A stretch of 64,000 nucleotides of DNA from JAJZRJ01 sp040757055 (lineage in GTDB: Bacteria; Desulfobacterota; Desulfobulbia; Desulfobulbales; Desulfurivibrionaceae). The notes under the pieces are model-generated. The model did no database searches. It saw nothing but the letters and a program-made list of their open reading frames with translations, and was not told the DNA's origin. The position numbers were made by a program, and so were the translations under genes. Of the stretch, positions 45,118 through 53,495 are shown piece by piece; positions within the stretch are counted from its first letter, which is position 1; every line of letters begins with the position of its first letter. The stretch spans positions 1 through 64,000 of the forward strand of contig JBFLXY010000002.1 of NCBI GenBank assembly GCA_040757055.1. The letters are read 5' to 3'.

Positions 45118-46653
45118 ATGTCCGATAAAATCTATATATTCGATACCACGCTGCGCGACGGCGAGCAGTCGCCGGGCTGCAGCATGAACATGCACGAGAA
45201 GTTCCGTCTGGCCCAGCAGCTGGTCAAGCTGAAGGTGGACATCATCGAGGCGGGTTTTCCCATGGCGTCGGTGGGGGATTTCGAGTGCGTGAAGAACATC
45301 GCCGACCATGTCCGCGGCGCCCAGATTGCAGGGCTTGCCCGCTGCAACGTCAAGGATATCGACCGCGCCTGGGAGGCATTGCAGGGCGGCGAGAACCCCC
45401 GCATCCATACCTTTCTCGCCACCTCGGACATCCATCTCAAGCATAAGCTCAGGATGAGCCGCGAGCAGATGCTGGAACTGGCCGTGGCCTCGGTGCGGCA
45501 CGCGTCCCGCTACACCTCCAATGTGGAGTTTTCCGCCGAGGATGCCTCGCGGAGCGAACTGGACTTTGTCTGCCAGGTCTTTGCCGCGGTGATCGAGGCG
45601 GGCGCCACGGCCCTCAACTTTCCCGATACCACCGGCTATGCCCTGCCCGATGAGTTCGGCGCCAAGATCCGGTATATCATCGAACATGTGCCCAACATCC
45701 ACAAGGCGGTGCTGAGCGTCCACTGCCACAATGATCTGGGGCTGGCGGTGGCCAACTCGCTGGCCGCCATCCAGAACGGGGCGCGGCAGGTGGAGTGCAC
45801 CATCAACGGCTTGGGCGAACGGGCCGGCAACACGGCCATGGAAGAACTGGTGATGGCAATCCGCACCCGTTCCGACCGCATGGCGGTGCACACCGACATC
45901 GCCACCGAGCACATCTATCCGACCAGCCGGCTGGTGACCACCATCACCGGCGTGCCGGTGCAGCCCAACAAGGCCGTTGTCGGCGCCAACGCCTTTGCCC
46001 ATGAGTCGGGGATCCACCAGGATGGCGTGCTCAAGGAGCGCACCACTTACGAGATCATGAACCCGAGGGACATCGGCATCTCCACCGGCAACATCGTGCT
46101 GGGCAAGCATTCCGGCCGCCATGCCTTGCGGGATCGCATCGCCGAGATGGGCTACACCCTCTCCGAGGAAGAGCTGAACCGGGTCTTTGTCCGCTTCAAG
46201 ATGGTGGCCGATCTCAAGAAGGAGATGTTCGACGAGGACCTCGAGGCAATCCTCATGGACGAGGTGCTGCGCATTCCCGAGGCGTATCAACTGCTCTATC
46301 TGGGCGCCATGAGCGGCAGCAAGTCGCTGCCCACCGCGGCGGTGAAGCTGCTGGTCCATGGCGAGGAAGCTGAAAAGGCTGCCATCGGCGTCGGCCCCAT
46401 TGACGCCTGTTTCCGGGCCATTGCCGACCTGACCCGCACCGGCAGCAAGCTGCTCTATTTCTCGGTCAGCTCGATTTCCGGCGGCACCGACGCCCAGGGC
46501 GAGGTGCTGGTGCGCATCGAGGACAACGGCAAGGTGGTGGTGGGCCAGGGCGCGGATCCGGACATCATCACCGCGGCGGCCAAGGCCTATCTCACCGCCT
46601 TGAACCGCTTGGAATATCTGAAAAAGGAGCTGCCCGGCAAGGCGAACGGTTGA
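45118..46653 (+). CDS. leuA: 2-Isopropylmalate synthase
   Basis: Condenses acetyl-CoA with 2-oxoisovalerate to begin leucine synthesis. 511 residues: TIM barrel with IYIFDTTLRDGEQSPG, HCHNDLGLAVANSL, the NGLGERAGN motif, and a C-terminal LeuA allosteric domain (about 390-505). ATG 45118 gives the family start MSDKIYIFD; the ATG at 45106 is too close to GAGGA. Citramalate synthase is unlikely given the full type-I LeuA motifs. Confidence 0.93.
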   Translation: MSDKIYIFDTTLRDGEQSPGCSMNMHEKFRLAQQLVKLKVDIIEAGFPMASVGDFECVKNIADHVRGAQIAGLARCNVKDIDRAWEALQGGENPRIHTFLATSDIHLKHKLRMSREQMLELAVASVRHASRYTSNVEFSAEDASRSELDFVCQVFAAVIEAGATALNFPDTTGYALPDEFGAKIRYIIEHVPNIHKAVLSVHCHNDLGLAVANSLAAIQNGARQVECTINGLGERAGNTAMEELVMAIRTRSDRMAVHTDIATEHIYPTSRLVTTITGVPVQPNKAVVGANAFAHESGIHQDGVLKERTTYEIMNPRDIGISTGNIVLGKHSGRHALRDRIAEMGYTLSEEELNRVFVRFKMVADLKKEMFDEDLEAILMDEVLRIPEAYQLLYLGAMSGSKSLPTAAVKLLVHGEEAEKAAIGVGPIDACFRAIADLTRTGSKLLYFSVSSISGGTDAQGEVLVRIEDNGKVVVGQGADPDIITAAAKAYLTALNRLEYLKKELPGKANG

Positions 46654-46680
46654 GCCGGCAGTGACGTGTATTTGAACCAG

Positions 46681-46708
46681 GAGCGGCCGGGTGGCCGCTC
46701 TTTCTTTG
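46681..46708 (+). terminator. Terminator-like hairpin between leuA and asd
   Basis: GAGCGGCC, four bases, GGCCGCTC, then TTTCTTT. Probably a partial terminator; asd starts 19 nt later. Confidence 0.6.
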
Positions 46709-46726
46709 CACCATAAGGAAACGGCA

Positions 46727-47752
46727 ATGAGCACGAACAGAAAATTCAATGTGGCAGTGGCCGGCGCCACCGGGGCAGTGGGTGGCGCCATGCTGGAGGT
46801 GTTGGAACGTCGGAATTTCCCCTTGGGTGAATTGCGCCTGCTCGCCTCGGAGCGCTCGGTGGGCAAGAAGCTCACGTTCAAGGGGCAGGAGATCCCGGTT
46901 CAGCTGATGACCAAGGACGCCTTCAAGGGCATCGACATCGCGCTCTTTTCGGCCGGCGCCTCCCGCTCCCTGGAGTTCGGGCCGGCGGCCGCGGCGGCTG
47001 GCGCGGTGGTGGTGGACAACTCCAGCGCCTTCCGCATGGACCCGGAGATCCCGCTGGTGGTGCCGGAGGTCAACCCCCACGCCATCGCCCAGTACACCAA
47101 GCGCGGCATCATCGCCAACCCCAACTGCTCCACCATCCAGATGCTGGTGGCCCTAAAGCCGATCCACGATCAGGTGCGGATCAAGCGCATCGTGGTCTCC
47201 ACCTACCAGGCGGTCTCGGGCACCGGCGCCAAGGCCATCGAGGAACTGGAGGCCCAGGTGCGGGCCTATGCCGCGGGCAAGCCCATGGAGCACAAGGTCT
47301 ATCCCCACCAGATCGCCTTCAACTGCCTGCCGCAGATCGACTCCTTCCTGGAGAATGGCTACACCAAGGAGGAGATGAAGATGGTCAACGAGACCCGCAA
47401 GATGTTCGAGGATCCCACCATCGGCGTCACCGCCACCACGGTACGGGTGCCGGTCTTCTACGGCCACTCCGAGGCGGTGAACATCGAGACCGAGAAGAAG
47501 ATCACCGCGGCCGAGGTCAAGGCGCTCTTGAAAAATGCCCCGGGTGTGCAGCTCGTTGACGAGCCCACCTTGAGCCAGTACCCCATGGCCATCAACTGTG
47601 CCGGTCGGTTCGAGACCTTTGTCGGCCGCATCCGCGAGGATGAGTCCATCGCGCATGGCATCAACATGTGGGTGGTCTCGGACAACATCATGAAGGGCGC
47701 GGCATTGAATGCCGTACAGATCGCCGAAGTCCTTATCCGGGATTACCTGTAA
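46727..47752 (+). CDS. asd: Aspartate-semialdehyde dehydrogenase
   Basis: Makes aspartate semialdehyde for Lys, Thr and Met/homocysteine. 341 residues from ATG 46727 (AAGGAAA upstream). Rossmann VAVAGATGAVGG, catalytic C134 in NPNCSTIQML, the QAVSGTGAKA loop and the conserved R and H in the C-terminal part. Its product would feed the DUF39 homocysteine protein at 33173. Confidence 0.95.
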   Translation: MSTNRKFNVAVAGATGAVGGAMLEVLERRNFPLGELRLLASERSVGKKLTFKGQEIPVQLMTKDAFKGIDIALFSAGASRSLEFGPAAAAAGAVVVDNSSAFRMDPEIPLVVPEVNPHAIAQYTKRGIIANPNCSTIQMLVALKPIHDQVRIKRIVVSTYQAVSGTGAKAIEELEAQVRAYAAGKPMEHKVYPHQIAFNCLPQIDSFLENGYTKEEMKMVNETRKMFEDPTIGVTATTVRVPVFYGHSEAVNIETEKKITAAEVKALLKNAPGVQLVDEPTLSQYPMAINCAGRFETFVGRIREDESIAHGINMWVVSDNIMKGAALNAVQIAEVLIRDYL

Positions 47753-47882
47753 TTGCCGGCATCGCCGGAAAAGACCCCGAGAGGAATCCGGGCCAGGGGC
47801 GATGCCGATGGTGGCAACGCCTTTCTGGGCGTCACGGTGCGGACCTGTAGCCTCTTTCCTTTTTTCGCGAGGACGTTGTAGC

Positions 47883-48461
47883 TTGCGGATCATCGGCGGC
47901 AGTGCGAAGGGGCGGCGCCTCCTCACCCCTGGCCGGCACTTCGGCCAGGCGGTGCGGCCGACCTCCGACCGCGCCCGCGAGGCGCTCTTCAACATCATCC
48001 AGGGTGAGGTGGCAGGTCGCGCGGTGCTGGAGCTTTTTGCCGGCACCGGGGCGCTGGGCCTGGAGGCTTTGAGCCGCGGCGCTGCCGGGGCTCTTTTCGT
48101 GGAGGGCAACCGGGCGGTTGCCGAACTTATCCGGCGCAATATCGACCTCTGCGGTTGTGGCAGCCAGGCGCGGGTAGTGGTCCGGGACTTGGCCCACGGT
48201 GTCGCCTTTCTGCGTGATCTGGCACCGGTCACGGGATTTGGCCTGGTCCTCCTCGATCCGCCGTACGCTTCCGGCCTGGCCGAGAAAGTGCTGACAGAAG
48301 TGGCAGGTCTCGATATAGTGAAGGACGATGGCCTGGTGGTGGCCGAGGTGGGGCGCAGGGAGACCTTGCCCGGGCAGGTCGGCCCCCTGCGGTGTCTGGA
48401 GCGGCGCCGTTACGGCGAAGCGGTTTTCTGGTTTTATCGTGTCGGGGAGGGGCAGCCATGA
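47883..48461 (+). CDS. rsmD: 16S rRNA (guanine(966)-N(2))-methyltransferase
   Basis: 192 residues starting at TTG 47883 (GAGGA about 10 nt upstream), giving LRIIGGSAKGRRL. RsmD signatures: RPTSDRAREALFNI, LELFAGTGALGLEALSRGA, catalytic LDPPYASG. The stop overlaps coaD by 4 nt; rsmD-coaD is a widespread pair. Confidence 0.93.
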   Translation: MRIIGGSAKGRRLLTPGRHFGQAVRPTSDRAREALFNIIQGEVAGRAVLELFAGTGALGLEALSRGAAGALFVEGNRAVAELIRRNIDLCGCGSQARVVVRDLAHGVAFLRDLAPVTGFGLVLLDPPYASGLAEKVLTEVAGLDIVKDDGLVVAEVGRRETLPGQVGPLRCLERRRYGEAVFWFYRVGEGQP

Positions 48462-48982
48462 GTACCTACGAACCCTTTGTGCCTGAAGAGACCTCCCAGC
48501 GGGTGGCGGTCTATCCCGGCACCTTCGACCCCATCACCATGGGCCACCTGGACATCATCCACCGCGCCCTCAATCTCTTTGACCGGCTCATCATCGCCAT
48601 TGCCAGGAATCCCGCCAAGGAGCCGCTCTTCACCCTGGAAGAACGCATCGCCATGATCCGCGCCTCCTTTCCCGCCAGCGAACAGCGGATCGAGGTGGAC
48701 ACGGTCTCGGGGCTCCTGGTCGATTACGCCTACAAGCGGGGAGCCAAGGCGATCATCCGCGGCTTAAGGGCGGTGTCGGATTTCGACTACGAATTCCAGC
48801 TCGCCCTCATGAACCGCCGCATCGAGCGGGAGGTGGAGACCGTTTTCCTCATGACGGGTTTCCGCTGGATATTCATCAGTTCGAGCATCATCAAGGATGC
48901 GGCCCGGCACGGCGGCGACGTGAGCGGTCTGGTGCCGGACCACGTCTGCGAACGGCTGCGCGAACGATTCATGCGGCCTTAG
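48458..48982 (+). CDS. coaD: Phosphopantetheine adenylyltransferase
   Basis: Fourth step of CoA synthesis. 174 residues from the ATG overlapping rsmD; a 15-residue N-terminal extension precedes VAVYPGTFDPITMGH, whose TMGH is the adenylyl-transfer motif. RGLRAVSDFDYEFQLALMNR and the SSSIIKD phosphate loop are present. Confidence 0.95.
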   Translation: MSTYEPFVPEETSQRVAVYPGTFDPITMGHLDIIHRALNLFDRLIIAIARNPAKEPLFTLEERIAMIRASFPASEQRIEVDTVSGLLVDYAYKRGAKAIIRGLRAVSDFDYEFQLALMNRRIEREVETVFLMTGFRWIFISSSIIKDAARHGGDVSGLVPDHVCERLRERFMRP

Positions 48983-49022
48983 GCCGCGGCCGGCCTTTCC
49001 CTGTGCGTCGCATCATCACATC

Positions 49023-49460
49023 ATGACTGCGCCCCCGGAAGAACATCGCTGCTGCGCAGACCGCCGCACCTTTCTTGAGCGGCTCTGGGGAGTGGTCTGG
49101 CTGGGGGCGGCCGGGGCGCTGGCCTATCCGCTGGTGCGCTTCCTCGGCTACCATGCGCCGCGACAGCCCAAGCTGATCAAGGTCCACAAGGAACCGCCGG
49201 TGGGCGGCTTCGTGGTGGAGCACGATTTCATTCTCTTTGTCGGCGAAAAAGGCCCGTGGGCGGTGTCGCGCAAGTGCACCCACCTTGGCTGCCGCCTGAA
49301 CTACAAGGAGCAGGAGCAGGTCCTGCTCTGCCCCTGCCATCAGAGCCGTTTTTCCCTGACAGGCAGGCGTATCAGCGGGCCGGCCAGAAAGGATCTGCCG
49401 ACCTTTGCCGTGGCCCGTATGGCGGCGCAGGAGGGAAAGGGATATGTGGTCACCCTCTAG
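49023..49460 (+). CDS. Rieske iron-sulfur protein
   Basis: 145 residues, N-terminal membrane anchor (about 20-40, RLWGVVWLGAAGALAYPLV), then a Rieske domain. The 2Fe-2S ligands are C85 and H87 (CTHLGC) and C103 and H106 (CPCH), with C90 and C105 as the disulfide pair. It would oxidise menaquinol with the cytochrome b encoded next. The stop overlaps the cytochrome b start. Confidence 0.92.
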   Translation: MTAPPEEHRCCADRRTFLERLWGVVWLGAAGALAYPLVRFLGYHAPRQPKLIKVHKEPPVGGFVVEHDFILFVGEKGPWAVSRKCTHLGCRLNYKEQEQVLLCPCHQSRFSLTGRRISGPARKDLPTFAVARMAAQEGKGYVVTL

Positions 49461-50313
49461 CCGTCCGGGTCCGGCAGGATGGTTTTACGCCGTCCGCTGG
49501 GGGGAGAAGAGCTTCGTCGCCCTCTATCTTTCCCTGATTTCCGGGGTGGTGGTGGCCCTCCAGTACGACGCGGCCGCACCCTCCTATTCTGCCAACACCA
49601 TTGAACTGCTGATCCCTTTTGGCGGCTTCTGGCGCTCCCTCCACTTCTATGCGAGCCAGCTCTTTTTTCTTTGCTTTCTCTGCCATTTTGCCGTGATCGT
49701 CACGGCCGGCATCCCGGCCATGCCGTATCGCAAGTGGCTGCTGCTGGTGGCGTCCCTGCCGGTCACGGTGCTGCTGCTCTTTACCGGCTATGTGCTCCGG
49801 GCCGACGCCACCGGCGAGGCCGCCGGCGCCATTGCGGAAAACATCATGCTTTCGGTCCCGGTGGCCGGCGAATGGCTCAACGCCCTGCTTTTTTCCATCG
49901 CCCGGGACGGCATGGTGCGGGTCTACGCCAACCATGTGGTGGGGCTGGGGCTGCTCTGGCTGGTGCTCTGCTGGGATCATGTGCGCCGCTACCGGGTGGG
50001 TTTCCGCCAGCATGGCGGCTTTGCCGTGGCGCTGCTGCTCTTCTGCCTTCTGATCGAGGCGCCGCTGGAGTCTTATCGTCCCGGCATCTTCTACATCGCC
50101 GGGCCGTGGTTTTTTCTTGGCCTGCAGGAACTGCTGCGGGTGTTTCCTCCCTTCTGGGCCGGGGTCTTCCTGCCGCTGCTTTTCCTGGCCGCCCTGCTGC
50201 TGGTCCCTCTTGGCGCCGTCTGGCGGCGGCGGGCCCTGGGCTTCGTCGTCCTCTGGCTGGTTGTCTATGGGGTGCTGACCGTGGTGGGGGCCCTGCGCGG
50301 GGTGGCCTTTTAG
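49444..50313 (+). CDS. Cytochrome b (N-terminal type) of a Rieske/cyt b complex
   Basis: 289 residues from ATG 49444 (AGGAGGGAAAGGG upstream, inside the Rieske gene). Multi-span protein with bis-His pairs H67/H81 and H164/H179, each 14 apart on one helix, the pattern for two b hemes. GYVLRADATGEA lies at the quinol-site region. After the four-helix core there are about three more hydrophobic helices but no recognisable PEWY subunit IV motif. No cytochrome c1 or f gene adjoins, so the electron acceptor is unknown. Confidence 0.85.
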   Translation: MWSPSSRPGPAGWFYAVRWGEKSFVALYLSLISGVVVALQYDAAAPSYSANTIELLIPFGGFWRSLHFYASQLFFLCFLCHFAVIVTAGIPAMPYRKWLLLVASLPVTVLLLFTGYVLRADATGEAAGAIAENIMLSVPVAGEWLNALLFSIARDGMVRVYANHVVGLGLLWLVLCWDHVRRYRVGFRQHGGFAVALLLFCLLIEAPLESYRPGIFYIAGPWFFLGLQELLRVFPPFWAGVFLPLLFLAALLLVPLGAVWRRRALGFVVLWLVVYGVLTVVGALRGVAF

Positions 50314-51959
50314 GGCAGCGGCAGGGTGATGGTGAAGGCGGCTCCCTGACGTGGCGGGCTCTGTACGCTGATGGTGCCCTGGTGGCTGGCGACGATCTGG
50401 TGGACAATGGCGAGTCCCAGGCCGGTACCGTTCTCCTTGGTGGTGAAATAGGGGTCGAAAATCCGCTGCAGATGGCGCGGCGGAATGCCCGGCCCGCTGT
50501 CCCGCACCGTGAGGCAGAGGTTTCTGACGTTGCCGGCGGATTCCTCCCTGGCCGAGATGACGATTTCCCCCGCGTCCGGCATGGCCTGGCAGCTGTTGCT
50601 GCAGAGATTGAGCAGGACCTGGCGTAACTGTTTGGCATCGGCCCAGCAGGCGAGGTCCACGGGGAAATCGCGAACCAGCCGGCAACGGTTGTCCCAGGCC
50701 GGGTTCTGCTCCAGGACCTCCACGGCTTCGTCCACCAGCTGGCCGAGCCGATGCCAGCCTTTTTCCGGCACCGCCGGCCGGGAGAAGAGGAGAAATTCGG
50801 CAATCACTCCTTCCAGCCTGTCGCATTCGCGGACGATGATCTCCATGAGCTTGCGGCTTGCCGGCTCGGCGTCGAGCTGCTGCGCGAGCAGCTGGGCCGA
50901 GCCGGAGATGGCGGCCAGGGGATTGCGGAATTCATGGGCAATGCCCGCGGCCATCTCGCCGATGGCAGCCATTTTTTCCGCCTGCCGCACCTGCTGTTCC
51001 ATTTTTTTGACCTGACTCAGGTCCTGGATGGTGAAGACCCGGCAGTTTTCGCAGCCATCCGGCGTGTTCAGCCGGGCCCAGGAGTAGCCCACCGGGATCG
51101 ATTCGCCGTCCCGGCGGACAAGGTCGGTCTGGGGCCGTCCTTCCGTGCCGCTCACCGGCAGCAGCCCCGGAAAGATCCCCTCGATCTTCCTGTCCAGCAT
51201 CTCCCCGGCCTGGTAGCCGGTGATCCGTTCCGCGGCCCGGTTGAAGGAGGTGATCCGGTTGTCGCCGTCCACGGTGATGACGCCGGTGGCGATGTCGTCG
51301 AAGATCTGCTTGTAGAGCAGGGCGAGCCGGTCGAGGTTGGCGGCGGTCTGGTGCAGCACCGCCTGGGTTTTGTGCAGCCGTTCCGCCAGGGTGGCGCTCA
51401 GGATGGCCACCAGGAAGAAAGACAGGCCGTTGATGCCGAAGGTGTGGAGCAGCAAGCCGGTGCGGGCGGCTGGTTCGGCCATGGTGGCGAGGAGAAAGTG
51501 GGTTTCGCCGCTGTGTTCGAGCAGGAGCAGGGCGCCGTAGGCGAGGGTGGCGATGGCGGCCATGAGCAGGCCGCCCCGCCGGAAGAGGAGCAGGCCGCCG
51601 GCAATGATCGGCAGGAAATAGACCGCCGTGAAGACCGACTGACTGCTGCCGCTGTAAAAGACCAGGCAGGTGGCGAGCAGGAGATCGAGGATCACCTGCA
51701 GGTAGGCGAACTGCCGCAGGCAGGGGATGACGCGGAGCAGGGCGGCGGAGAGCAGGGTGAAGCAGTAGACGCCGATGACGAGAAAGGCGAGGGGGCCGGC
51801 CGGCAGTGGCGACAGGTTCTGCCCCCTGGCCAGAATCATGGCGGTGAGGCCGAGCAGCAGGGTGATGAAGAGGGTGCGCAGCAGAAAAAGCCACTGCAGC
51901 TGGCGGCTGAGCAGCTGGTCCGCCGCGCTGGGAACGGTAGGGGGCCGGCGGCAGCGCAT
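50310..51959 (-). CDS. PilS/NtrB-type sensor histidine kinase
   Basis: 549 residues: six membrane helices (about 21-190), a linking coiled coil, a PAS domain (about 212-310, IFDDIATGVITVDGDNRITSFN), HisKA with H342 (AHEFRNPL) and HATPase (NLCSNSCQAMPD, DSGPGIP, GTGLGLAI). The six-span sensor and PAS fit PilS. Convergent with cytochrome b by 4 nt. Paired with the sigma-54 regulator upstream, whose stop is 2 nt from this start. Confidence 0.82.
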   Translation of the reverse strand: MRCRRPPTVPSAADQLLSRQLQWLFLLRTLFITLLLGLTAMILARGQNLSPLPAGPLAFLVIGVYCFTLLSAALLRVIPCLRQFAYLQVILDLLLATCLVFYSGSSQSVFTAVYFLPIIAGGLLLFRRGGLLMAAIATLAYGALLLLEHSGETHFLLATMAEPAARTGLLLHTFGINGLSFFLVAILSATLAERLHKTQAVLHQTAANLDRLALLYKQIFDDIATGVITVDGDNRITSFNRAAERITGYQAGEMLDRKIEGIFPGLLPVSGTEGRPQTDLVRRDGESIPVGYSWARLNTPDGCENCRVFTIQDLSQVKKMEQQVRQAEKMAAIGEMAAGIAHEFRNPLAAISGSAQLLAQQLDAEPASRKLMEIIVRECDRLEGVIAEFLLFSRPAVPEKGWHRLGQLVDEAVEVLEQNPAWDNRCRLVRDFPVDLACWADAKQLRQVLLNLCSNSCQAMPDAGEIVISAREESAGNVRNLCLTVRDSGPGIPPRHLQRIFDPYFTTKENGTGLGLAIVHQIVASHQGTISVQSPPRQGAAFTITLPLP

Positions 51960-51961
51960 GG

Positions 51962-53341
51962 CTAGCTGTCGATCTGGTATTTTTTGATCTTGTAGCGCAG
52001 GGAGCGGAAGCTCATCCTGAGGAGATCCGCGGCCCGGGTCTTGGAGTTGCCGCTGCGCTGCAGGGCCAGGGCGATCATCCGGCGTTCGATATCCTCCAGG
52101 GCCTGTTCCAGCCCCCTGGCAAGAATCCCCTCCTCGCTGGTCAGGGAAGCGGCGTCGGGCGGGCCGGGCGGCGGGGCCGCGCTTTTCGACTTGTGGTGCG
52201 CGGCCAGGGCCAGGCTTTCCGGCAGGATGATGGTGGAGTTGGCCAGGGCGACGCCGCGCTCGATGATATTTTCCAGTTCCCGCACGTTGCCGGGAAAATC
52301 GTACTCCATGAGCACTTCCATGGCATAGGAGGAGATAGTGCGCACCTCCTTGCCGAAAAGGTCGGAGTATTTCCTGAGAAAGTGCTCGGCCAGCAGGGGG
52401 ATGTCGGCCTTGCGCTCCCGGAGCGGCGGCATCCGGATGGGCACCACCGCCAGGCGATAGAAGAGATCCTCCCGAAAGCGGCCGGCCATGACCTCCTCTT
52501 CAAGGTTTTTGTTGGTGGCGGAGATGACCCGGACATTGACCCTCAACGTGTCGGTGGCGCCGACACGCTTGCATTCCCGTTCCTGCAGCACCCGCAGCAG
52601 CTTGGTCTGGATGAAGGGGGAAAGTTCGCCGATCTCGTCGAGAAAGGCGGTGCCGTTGTTGGCCAGCTCAAAGAGGCCGATCTTGCCGGTGCTGGCGCCG
52701 GTGAAGGCCCCCTTGACGTGGCCGAAGACCTCGGACTCAAAGAGGCTCTCCGGAATGGCGCTGCAGGTGATGGGCACGAATTCGTGGTCCGCCATCGGGC
52801 TCAGCCGGTGGATGGCCCGGGCCACCAGCTCCTTGCCGGTGCCTGATTCGCCCTGGATGAGCACATTGGCCGGGGTGGGGGCGACCCGGGCGATGAGGTC
52901 GTAGATCTTGACCATCTCCGGGCTTTCGCCGAGAATGCCCGCCACCGGCGCCACGGCCTCCCGCCGGGGCTCGGCCGGCGGCTGGTGGGCCAGGGCCGAC
53001 CGGATGATTCTTTTGATCTCCGGCACCTTGAAGGGCTTGGTGATGTAGTCGTACGCCCCGTCCTTCATGGCATGCACCGCATCCTCGGGCGAGGCATAGG
53101 CGGTGATCAGCACCACCGGCAGCAGGGGGTGCTGGCGGCGGGCCGCCTCCAGCAGATGGAGGCCGTCCATGTCCGGCATGCGGATGTCCGAGATCATCAG
53201 GTCGAAGGATTCGCGGCCGAGCATGGCCAGGGCCTCGGTGCCGCTGGCCGCGAGCCGGGCCTCATGCCCCTCGCTTTCGAGGAGGATCTTGAGGAACTCC
53301 CGCATGCTCAGTTCGTCGTCAGCAACGAGGATGCGCGGCAT
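51962..53341 (-). CDS. PilR/NtrC-type sigma-54 response regulator
   Basis: 459 residues: receiver (1-120, phosphoacceptor D52 in ISDIRMPD), AAA+ domain with GESGTGKE Walker A and the sigma-54 contact loop GAFTGA, and a Fis-type HTH (about 415-459, NSKTRAADLLRMSFRSLRYKI). Co-transcribed with the kinase; the target is most likely type IV pilin or another sigma-54 promoter outside the window. It is also a candidate activator for other sigma-54 sites here, though that is only inference. Confidence 0.88.
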   Translation of the reverse strand: MPRILVADDELSMREFLKILLESEGHEARLAASGTEALAMLGRESFDLMISDIRMPDMDGLHLLEAARRQHPLLPVVLITAYASPEDAVHAMKDGAYDYITKPFKVPEIKRIIRSALAHQPPAEPRREAVAPVAGILGESPEMVKIYDLIARVAPTPANVLIQGESGTGKELVARAIHRLSPMADHEFVPITCSAIPESLFESEVFGHVKGAFTGASTGKIGLFELANNGTAFLDEIGELSPFIQTKLLRVLQERECKRVGATDTLRVNVRVISATNKNLEEEVMAGRFREDLFYRLAVVPIRMPPLRERKADIPLLAEHFLRKYSDLFGKEVRTISSYAMEVLMEYDFPGNVRELENIIERGVALANSTIILPESLALAAHHKSKSAAPPPGPPDAASLTSEEGILARGLEQALEDIERRMIALALQRSGNSKTRAADLLRMSFRSLRYKIKKYQIDS

Positions 53342-53423
53342 GTTCCGGGCTGGAGGGCTGATGGTTCAGGGGGCGGGGTCTGTGCATGGTGGTATTGTAG
53401 CAGATCGTGCCGGACCGCAAAGA

Positions 53424-53462
53424 CAAAAACGCGCACAGCCTTGCGGCCATGCGCGCTTTTAT
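53424..53462 (-). terminator. Intrinsic terminator after the symporter gene
   Basis: On the minus strand GCGCGCATGGCC-GCAA-GGCTGTGCGCG is followed by TTTTTG; A/T flanks make it plausibly bidirectional. Confidence 0.8.
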
Positions 53463-53495
53463 TTATGGGAAAACGAGCGATGCGACAGCAGCGGA

